Source of the DNA: an uncultured Streptococcus sp.
GTDB lineage: Bacteria; Bacillota; Bacilli; Lactobacillales; Streptococcaceae
Assembly: GCF_959025735.1 (NCBI RefSeq)
Contig: NZ_CAUFJQ010000068.1
Location: forward strand, 1-9,859
DNA length: 9,859 nucleotides
Direction of reading: 5' to 3'
The notes under the pieces are model-generated. The model saw only the letters and a program-made list of their open reading frames with translations, was not told the origin of the DNA and did no database searches. Shown here piece by piece: positions 5,652 through 9,859 of the stretch (its first letter is position 1; each line of letters opens with the position of its first letter). Position numbers and translations under genes: made by a program.

Positions 5652-5999
5652 ATGGCAAAGAAGAACGTAAACCGTGCGAAACAATACAAACATCAAAATA
5701 GACATCTTTTGAAAAAAGCTGTCGCAACTGTAACTGCAGCTGTTAAAGAAGCACCTAAAAAAGTTGAGAAAGCTACAAAAGCAGTTGCGAAAGAAGTGAA
5801 ACAAGCGGCTTCTTCAGTGGAAGAATTTGCTGCAAGTTTGGAAGGTGTAGCACTTGATCGTGCGCAAACATTCTATGATGAAGGTATTCGCTCTGTTGCG
5901 GACTTCGCAAACTGGACAGAAAAAGAGTTGTTGGCCCTTAAAGGAATCGGCCCAGCTACAATCAAGAAATTGAAAGAACTAGGCGTTAAATTTAAATAA
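5652..5999 (+). CDS. Small basic Lys/Ala-rich protein with C-terminal helix-hairpin-helix
   Basis: This 115-aa protein has two parts. Residues 1-56 are strongly basic and Ala/Lys/Val-rich (KKAVATVTAAVKEAPKK, EKATKAVAKEVKQ), resembling histone H1-like tails or a long amphipathic helix. Residues about 65-115 form a helix-hairpin-helix DNA-binding fold with hairpin KGIGPATIKKLKELGV (97-112), as seen in DNA-repair proteins and the RNA polymerase alpha C-terminal domain. No enzymatic motif is present. A nucleoid-associated or general DNA/RNA-binding role is inferred. The consensus AGGAGG ribosome site 4 nt from the ATG and the good promoter suggest high expression. It is monocistronic: its own promoter lies upstream, and the T-box operon promoter starts 16 nt after its stop. 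I see no clear terminator of its own. Confidence 0.75.
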   Translation: MAKKNVNRAKQYKHQNRHLLKKAVATVTAAVKEAPKKVEKATKAVAKEVKQAASSVEEFAASLEGVALDRAQTFYDEGIRSVADFANWTEKELLALKGIGPATIKKLKELGVKFK

Positions 6000-6015
6000 T
6001 CGTTTTTGTGATTTC

Positions 6016-6044
6016 TTGCTATTTCCAGGAAAACTTGCTAAAAT
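6016..6044 (+). promoter_or_regulatory. Promoter of the T-box/valS operon
   Basis: The -35 TTGCTA (6016-6021), a 17-nt spacer and the -10 TAAAAT (6039-6044) are present, with the -10 extended by TGC (6036-6038). The predicted start near 6051 coincides with the first base of the basal helix of T-box Stem I. Confidence 0.75.
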
Positions 6045-6155
6045 GAACCTATTAGAGGTGTTTTGAATCCCACATTTTACAGAAAGTGGCGGTGCTGAGA
6101 AGTCCACAAATGTGTCAAAACTGGTTGCTAATGGATGAAATTAAAAAATGAAATA

Positions 6156-6259
6156 TAAATCTTTTTGTTTCCTTTTAGGACTAGGCGGCGAGTTGCAGGC
6201 TGTACTGAAGTACGCCAAGACGAGCTAACGACGTCATAAAAGTGAAACAAGAAGATTAA
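6156..6259 (+). repeat. BOX-like inverted-repeat element inside the T-box leader
   Basis: ATCTTTTTGTTTC (6159-6171) pairs with GAAACAAGAAGAT (6244-6256) over 13 bp with one G-T pair. The stem continues as CTTTTAGGAC (6171-6180) against GTCATAAAAG (6233-6242) with one mismatch and a bulged T. Inside lies a second hairpin, GGC-T-GTAC (6198-6205) with GTACGCC (6210-6216) around TGAA. The inner text (ACTAGG, TTGCAGGCTG, GCCAAGACGAGC, AACGACG) resembles the boxA/boxC parts of pneumococcal BOX elements as I remember them. TAA occurs directly on both sides (6156-6158, 6257-6259), consistent with a 3-bp target duplication. It occupies the Stem II region. It could instead be an unusually long native Stem II. 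Confidence 0.5.
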
Positions 6260-6307
6260 AGATGCGGGCTTTGCCCGAACTTGGGTGGTACCGCGGATCA
6301 ACACATT

Positions 6308-6341
6308 CGTCCCTGTCAGATTGATGACAGGGGCGATTTTT
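6308..6341 (+). terminator. T-box-controlled intrinsic terminator
   Basis: CGTCCCTGTCA (6308-6318) pairs along its whole length with TGACAGGGGCG (6325-6335), with one G-T pair, around loop GATTGA. The U-run at 6337-6341 continues as CTTTT. The CGTCCC at the 5' foot can alternatively pair with the GGG of the T-box sequence, giving the usual antiterminator/terminator choice. Confidence 0.93.
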
Positions 6342-6371
6342 CTTTTGCAACCCTAGCTGAAGGAGCTTGTC

Positions 6372-6950
6372 ATGAAACAATCTTTTAATACTAGCAAACT
6401 CTACTATGGCTTTCCGATTTTCATCTTGGGGTACCAGGACCAGAACTTTGGCCATAATATCACGACCTGCAGTTCCTCTTATAGCTTGGGCGATTGGCTC
6501 GTCATCGGGGTTGGTAGTGAGGAAAATGCGGCTGACCAGATTAAGCATTATCAACAGTTCACTGTTAACATCCCTGACGAAAATCTCATGCTCCAGATGG
6601 AGCAGGCTGGCTTTATCAGCCATCGGGAGAAATTGAAACACCTGGGGCTAGACTATGAGATTTCTGAACGGACTCAGGCTCCGATTTTGAAGACCTGTCC
6701 AGTCGTATTGGATTGCCAGGTAGATCGGATTATCGAGGAAGATGGCATCTGCCATATCTTTGCTAAGATTCTTGAGCGACTGGCTGATACAGAGCTCTTA
6801 GATGACAAGGGACATTTTAAAAATGACCGCTTTGCGCCGACTTACTTTATGGGGGACAGCCATCAGCGCGTTTACCGTTATCTAGATGACCGAGTTGATC
6901 CCATGGGGAGCTTTATCAAGAAAGCGAGGAAGAAGAATGACAAGAGCTGA
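6372..6950 (+). CDS. Flavin reductase-like / flavoredoxin family protein
   Basis: This 192-aa soluble protein belongs to the FMN-binding split-barrel (flavin_reduct-like) family. It opens with KLYYGFPIFILGYQDQNFGHNITTCSSSYSLGD: the PVxLVxxxDxxG...NITT..S..S pattern that wraps the FMN phosphate. Then come SEENAADQIKHYQQFTVNIP (a family DxIxxxxxFxVNIP stretch), HREKLKHLGLDYE, APILKTCPVVLDC and a final barrel strand with DRFAPTYFMGDSHQRVYR. It probably binds FMN and transfers electrons or reduces a flavin-linked substrate; the partner is unknown. The ribosome site AAGGAG (6360-6365) lies 6 nt before the ATG. It is the first gene behind the T-box terminator, so it should be induced with valS. Its last 14 nt overlap the GNAT gene. 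There is no obvious link to valine metabolism. Confidence 0.85.
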   Translation: MKQSFNTSKLYYGFPIFILGYQDQNFGHNITTCSSSYSLGDWLVIGVGSEENAADQIKHYQQFTVNIPDENLMLQMEQAGFISHREKLKHLGLDYEISERTQAPILKTCPVVLDCQVDRIIEEDGICHIFAKILERLADTELLDDKGHFKNDRFAPTYFMGDSHQRVYRYLDDRVDPMGSFIKKARKKNDKS

Positions 6951-7506
6951 ACTGCCAGAACGAATCGAAACCGAGCGTCTAGTCTTACGAGTCCGTACCG
7001 TGGCGGATGCTGAGGATATCCATGCCTACGCCAGTCTTCCAGAAGTCTCTTACCCAGCAGGCTTTCCACCCGTCAAGACCTTGGAAGACGAGATTTATTA
7101 CCTGGAGCACATTCTTCCCAAGCGCAATCAAAAAGAAAATCTTCCAGCTGGTTACGGCATTGTGGTCAAAGGAACCGATAAAATCGTTGGCTCTGTTGAC
7201 TTCAACCATCGCCACGAAGACGATGTTTTGGAGATTGGCTATACCTTGCACCCAGACTATTGGGGCCGGGGTTATGTACCCGAAGCAGCGCGTACCTTGA
7301 TTGACCTGGCTTTTAAAGAACTAGGGCTTCATAAGGTAGAATTGTCTTGCTTTAGCTACAATGTCCAAAGTCAACGAGTTGCTGAGAAGCTTGGTTTTAC
7401 CCTTGAAGCACGCATAAGAGACCGTAAAGATGCCCAAGGCAATCGCTGTGATGATTTGAGATACGGCTTGCTGAAGAGTGAGTGGGAGGACGGTAATAAC
7501 TGTTAG
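6937..7506 (+). CDS. GNAT family N-acetyltransferase (RimJ/RimL type)
   Basis: This 189-aa acetyl-CoA-dependent acetyltransferase is of the Acetyltransf_3 type. It opens IETERLVLRVRTVADAEDIH (10-29), the usual start of RimJ/RimL-like enzymes. Motif A is EIGYTLHPDYWGRGYVPEAA (99-118) with pyrophosphate loop WGRGYV. Motif B is NVQSQRVAEKLGF (142-154), followed by an EARIRDR segment. The substrate (protein N-terminus, ribosomal protein or small molecule) cannot be inferred. The start is ATG 6937 rather than the in-frame ATG at 6886: it has GAGGA about 6 nt upstream and the protein then begins at the family's normal point, whereas the longer form would add 17 unrelated residues read from the preceding gene. 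It overlaps the flavin reductase gene by 14 nt, so translation is probably coupled. Confidence 0.88.
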   Translation: MTRAELPERIETERLVLRVRTVADAEDIHAYASLPEVSYPAGFPPVKTLEDEIYYLEHILPKRNQKENLPAGYGIVVKGTDKIVGSVDFNHRHEDDVLEIGYTLHPDYWGRGYVPEAARTLIDLAFKELGLHKVELSCFSYNVQSQRVAEKLGFTLEARIRDRKDAQGNRCDDLRYGLLKSEWEDGNNC

Positions 7507-7509
7507 TTG

Positions 7510-7534
7510 AACTGTTCGATAATTTCGAATAGTT
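7510..7534 (+). other. Hairpin between the GNAT and membrane-protein genes
   Basis: AACTGTTCGA (7510-7519) pairs with TCGAATAGTT (7525-7534) over 10 bp including one G-T pair, around loop TAATT. GGGATATA follows rather than a U-run, so it is not a standard terminator. It may be an mRNA processing or stability site, a boundary of inserted DNA, or a small palindromic binding site. Confidence 0.45.
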
Positions 7535-7571
7535 GGGATATATTATTACTTAAAAGAAGAGGTGTTGGCAA

Positions 7572-8456
7572 ATGGAAGTAGGTCAGATTATCACGCTACT
7601 TAGTGGAGCAGGAATAGGAGCTGTTTTAAGTGCATTTTTAGTATTTATAAATAATAGTAAAAAGAACAAATTAGATTTTGTAACAAAAGAACGATCAGAG
7701 TGGAGAAGAGAAATCAAGTCAATTATAGTTGATTTATTGAGTGGAAACAACAGAAACTCTGCAATAAACAGACTCAAAACACAGTTAAATCCATATGGTA
7801 GAAATATTGAAGAAAATAATTATGAATTTTATATGAATGATGGCCATATTTGGAAATTACTTGATAATTTTGATTATTCAAGTAAAAATGTAATAATATT
7901 AGCGAAATACTTAGAACTGCTTTTAAAATATGATTGGGAAAGAAGTAAAAATGAAGTTATTTTTGACTATCAAACCTTAATTATTAAATTATTTAGATTT
8001 TTTTTATTACTGTTTACTATATATAGTTTTCTAACTCTATCTTTAGACAATTATCCAATCCCTAAAGATTGTATTCAATTACGCGATGTATTAAGAATAT
8101 TATTAGTACTAGTTATATTCCCTGCAATTATTTATCTAATTATCAAACAACAAGAATATGTAGAAATACTAATTAAAAACAAGAGCTTTAAAAACAAAAA
8201 AAATAACATACTTTTATATGTAGCAATTTACTTCCCTCTCATATGGTTTATTTTGCATTTTTTTATTTTTAGTCAACAATTTATTAACATAGAAACTTTC
8301 TTTCCAATAACAGCCAAATACTTAATGAATCGCTTGTTTATTCTACTATTAGTACCTATGTTTTTATTAGTAAAAAATCATATAAAAAAAGCTAAAAAAA
8401 ATAATGAAGAATATATAAAAAATATTGTTAAAATAAAGGAGAACACACATGTCTAA
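7572..8456 (+). CDS. AT-rich multi-pass membrane protein of unknown function
   Basis: I do not recognise the family of this 294-aa protein. Five hydrophobic segments are visible at about 5-27 (IITLLSGAGIGAVLSAFLVF), 134-158, 170-192, 214-236 and 250-268. After the first comes NNSKKNKLDFVTKERSEWRR (27-46), a short helix, then RLKTQLNPYG (67-76) and YMNDGHIWKLLDNFD (87-101). This arrangement (one N-terminal membrane anchor, KERxEWR, LKxxLNPYG) recurs, as I recall, in uncharacterised accessory-region proteins. The C-terminus is lysine-rich. GC content counted over 7621-8400 is about 23%, against about 50% in sampled lines of the GNAT and valS genes, pointing to transfer. The ribosome site GAGGTG (7559-7564) lies 7 nt before the ATG. 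Its last 8 nt overlap valS, and it carries the valS ribosome site. It sits inside the T-box operon, so it should rise with valS. Confidence 0.75.
   Translation: MEVGQIITLLSGAGIGAVLSAFLVFINNSKKNKLDFVTKERSEWRREIKSIIVDLLSGNNRNSAINRLKTQLNPYGRNIEENNYEFYMNDGHIWKLLDNFDYSSKNVIILAKYLELLLKYDWERSKNEVIFDYQTLIIKLFRFFLLLFTIYSFLTLSLDNYPIPKDCIQLRDVLRILLVLVIFPAIIYLIIKQQEYVEILIKNKSFKNKKNNILLYVAIYFPLIWFILHFFIFSQQFINIETFFPITAKYLMNRLFILLLVPMFLLVKNHIKKAKKNNEEYIKNIVKIKENTHV
8435..8441 (+). promoter_or_regulatory. valS ribosome binding site inside the membrane-protein gene
   Basis: AAAGGAG lies 7 nt before the valS ATG (8449) and is entirely within the last codons of the preceding gene. It decides the valS start and means valS translation is physically coupled to the end of the inserted gene. 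Confidence 0.85.
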
Positions 8457-9859
8457 AGAACTTTCACCTAAATACAATCCAGCTGAGGTTGAGGCTGGTC
8501 GTTACCAAAAATGGCTTGACGAAGATGTTTTCAAGCCTTCTGGCGATAAAAAGGCTAAGCCTTATTCAATCGTTATTCCACCACCAAACGTAACTGGTAA
8601 ACTTCACCTTGGTCACGCTTGGGATACTACTTTGCAAGATATTATCATCCGTCAAAAACGTATGCAAGGTTTTGATACGCTTTGGCTTCCTGGTATGGAC
8701 CACGCAGGGATTGCGACTCAAGCTAAAGTAGAGGCGCGTTTGGCTGAAGATGGCATCTCTCGTTATGACCTGGGTCGTGAAAAATTCCTTGATAAAGTTT
8801 GGGAATGGAAAGACGAGTATGCCTCAACTATCAAGCAACAATGGGGTAAGATGGGACTCTCTGTAGACTACTCTCGTGAGCGTTTCACCCTTGACGAAGG
8901 TTTGTCAAAAGCCGTTCGCAAGGTCTTTGTAGAGCTTTACAAAAAAGGTTGGATTTACCGTGGTGAATTCATCATCAACTGGGATCCCAAAGCCCGTACA
9001 GCCCTCTCTGATATCGAGGTTATTCACAAGGATGTGGAAGGTGCCTTCTACCACATGAACTACATGTTGGAAGATGGTTCACGTGCCCTTGAAGTGGCAA
9101 CAACACGTCCTGAAACCATGTTTGGGGATACTGCCGTAGCGGTTAACCCAAATGATGACCGTTATAAAGACTTGATTGGTAAAAATGTTATCTTGCCAAT
9201 CTTGAACAAGCCAATCCCAATCGTTGGGGACGAACACGCAGACCCTGAGTTTGGTACTGGTGTGGTTAAAATCACACCTGCCCATGACCCTAACGACTTC
9301 TTGGTTGGTCAACGTCATAACTTGCCACAAGTCAACGTCATGAATGATGATGGTACCATGAATGAATTGGCTGGTGAATTCAACGGTATGGACCGCTTTG
9401 AAGCTCGTAAGGCTGTTATCAAGAAGTTAGAAGAAATTGGTGCCCTTGTTAAGATTGAGAAGATGACCCACTCAGTTGGTCACTCAGAGCGTACAGGGGT
9501 TATGGTTGAGCCACGCTTGTCTACGCAATGGTTCGTCAAGATGGATCAATTGGCGAAAAATGCGATTGCTAACCAAGACACAGACGATAAGGTAGAATTC
9601 TACCCACCTCGTTTCAACGACACCTTCCTTCAATGGATGGAAAATGTCCATGACTGGGTCATCTCTCGTCAGCTCTGGTGGGGTCACCAAATCCCTGCCT
9701 GGTACAATACTGAGGGTGAAATGTACGTCGGCGAAGAAGCTCCAGAAGGCGACGGATGGAAACAGGATGAAGACGTCTTGGACACTTGGTTCAGTTCTGC
9801 CCTTTGGCCATTCTCAACTATGGGCTGGCCTGATGTGGAAGCAGAAGACTTCAAACGTT
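8449..9859 (+). CDS. valS: Valyl-tRNA synthetase, 3'-truncated by the window edge
   Basis: The first 470 codons (of about 880 in the family) are present, with an open frame to the window end. It is a class I aminoacyl-tRNA synthetase that charges tRNA-Val and hydrolyses mischarged Thr-tRNA-Val. Visible features are the opening SKELSPKYNPAEVEAGRYQK, the ATP-binding PPPNVTGKLHLGHA with HLGH (the HIGH motif) at 53-56, GMDHAGIATQ, and the CP1 editing domain with TTRPET (218-223) and GTGVVKITPAHDPNDF (269-284). Then come STQWFVKM, WGHQIPAWY and DVLDTWFSSALWPFS near the end. The KMSKS loop and tRNA-binding C-terminus lie beyond the window. GC and codon use are typical of a well-expressed housekeeping gene. 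It starts inside the last 8 nt of the AT-rich membrane-protein gene and is the last visible member of the T-box operon. Confidence 0.97.
   Translation, partial: MSKELSPKYNPAEVEAGRYQKWLDEDVFKPSGDKKAKPYSIVIPPPNVTGKLHLGHAWDTTLQDIIIRQKRMQGFDTLWLPGMDHAGIATQAKVEARLAEDGISRYDLGREKFLDKVWEWKDEYASTIKQQWGKMGLSVDYSRERFTLDEGLSKAVRKVFVELYKKGWIYRGEFIINWDPKARTALSDIEVIHKDVEGAFYHMNYMLEDGSRALEVATTRPETMFGDTAVAVNPNDDRYKDLIGKNVILPILNKPIPIVGDEHADPEFGTGVVKITPAHDPNDFLVGQRHNLPQVNVMNDDGTMNELAGEFNGMDRFEARKAVIKKLEEIGALVKIEKMTHSVGHSERTGVMVEPRLSTQWFVKMDQLAKNAIANQDTDDKVEFYPPRFNDTFLQWMENVHDWVISRQLWWGHQIPAWYNTEGEMYVGEEAPEGDGWKQDEDVLDTWFSSALWPFSTMGWPDVEAEDFKR

Larger units (their letters stand above)
6051..6341 (+). promoter_or_regulatory. 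T-box riboswitch leader (probably tRNA-Val)
   Basis: Stem I: basal ATTAG/CTAAT (6051-6055/6128-6132), then GTTTTGA/TCAAAAC (6060-6066/6115-6121), CACATTT/AAATGTG (6071-6077/6108-6114), and distal GTGG/CCAC with the GGTGCTGAGAAGTCC terminal module. The 3' side of the internal loop is TGGTTG (6122-6127). Its triplet GTT (6124-6126) is the best specifier, a valine codon that fits valS in the operon; other frames of this loop would read Trp, Gly or Leu. Stem III is CGGGC/GCCCG (6265-6277). The antiterminator T-box TTGGGTGGTACCGCG (6281-6295) is canonical, with TGGT able to pair with the tRNA ACCA end. The terminator follows. Uncharged tRNA should favour read-through into the flavin reductase, GNAT, membrane protein and valS genes. 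The T-box call is firm; the amino-acid assignment is inferred. Confidence 0.92.

Noticed and set aside
6234..6641. Minus-strand open frame of 135 codons across the T-box terminator and flavin reductase start
   Set aside because: It reads through the T-box and terminator stem as protein, which is implausible, and the + strand features are well supported.
6886..6939. Longer GNAT start at ATG 6886
   Set aside because: It adds 17 residues read out of frame from the flavin reductase gene and lacks family similarity; ATG 6937 has a GAGGA ribosome site and the normal family start.
8426..8434. Extended -10 look-alike TGTTAAAAT just before valS
   Set aside because: It has no -35, lies in very AT-rich DNA where such matches are expected by chance, and its +1 would fall on the valS ribosome site.
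9079..9690. Two minus-strand open frames opposite valS
   Set aside because: Both are antisense shadows of conserved editing-domain and core sequence of ValS.
1..9859. CRISPR array, IS transposase, prophage genes or competence com-box
   Set aside because: No regular repeat-spacer pattern, transposase-like or phage structural reading frame, or TACGAATA-type box was seen.

Overview
The window looks like chromosomal DNA of a viridans-group Streptococcus (mitis/sanguinis-type). From memory, the RlmD and ValS translations match streptococcal proteins almost residue for residue. The DUF1912 protein belongs to a family I know essentially from streptococci. The non-coding signals (extended -10 promoters of TGnTAnnAT type, strong AGGAGG ribosome binding sites, a T-box leader) fit a low-GC Firmicute. 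The species cannot be fixed from this sequence alone.

Layout. (1) 1-300 is the end of a tRNA operon on the + strand: a truncated tRNA-Arg(ACG), an identical complete tRNA-Arg(ACG), tRNA-Pro(TGG) and a strong intrinsic terminator. (2) 328-1780 holds two minus-strand genes: recX, and downstream of it a DUF402 nucleotide phosphatase gene (ntdP) with its own promoter and terminator. (3) 1818-5471 is a tightly packed + strand operon of five genes: the Fe-S rRNA methyltransferase RlmD, a cytidine-deaminase-fold protein, a DUF1858 protein, a DUF438/hemerythrin/PAS protein and a DUF1912 protein. recX and rlmD diverge from a 37-nt gap in which both candidate -10 boxes place transcription starts exactly on the ATGs, so both mRNAs may be leaderless. 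(4) 5529-5999 is a separate unit: a good promoter, a leader of about 89 nt and a small Lys/Ala-rich protein with a C-terminal helix-hairpin-helix. (5) 6016-9859 is a T-box-controlled operon: promoter, T-box leader with terminator, a flavin reductase-like gene, a GNAT acetyltransferase gene, an AT-rich multi-pass membrane protein gene, and the 5' part of valS, which runs off the end.

How the parts work together. The T-box in front of the last operon should make transcription of the whole set depend on uncharged tRNA, presumably tRNA-Val because valS is in the operon. The flavin reductase, the acetyltransferase and the membrane protein would then rise together with valyl-tRNA synthetase when valine is short. 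Two things in this operon look added. One is a long imperfect inverted repeat resembling a streptococcal BOX-like element, which sits inside the leader between Stem I and Stem III. The other is the membrane-protein gene at about 23% GC (against about 50% in sampled lines of its neighbours), whose last codons overlap the valS start and which carries the valS ribosome binding site. That gene has no function I recognise and is the best candidate here for something undescribed.
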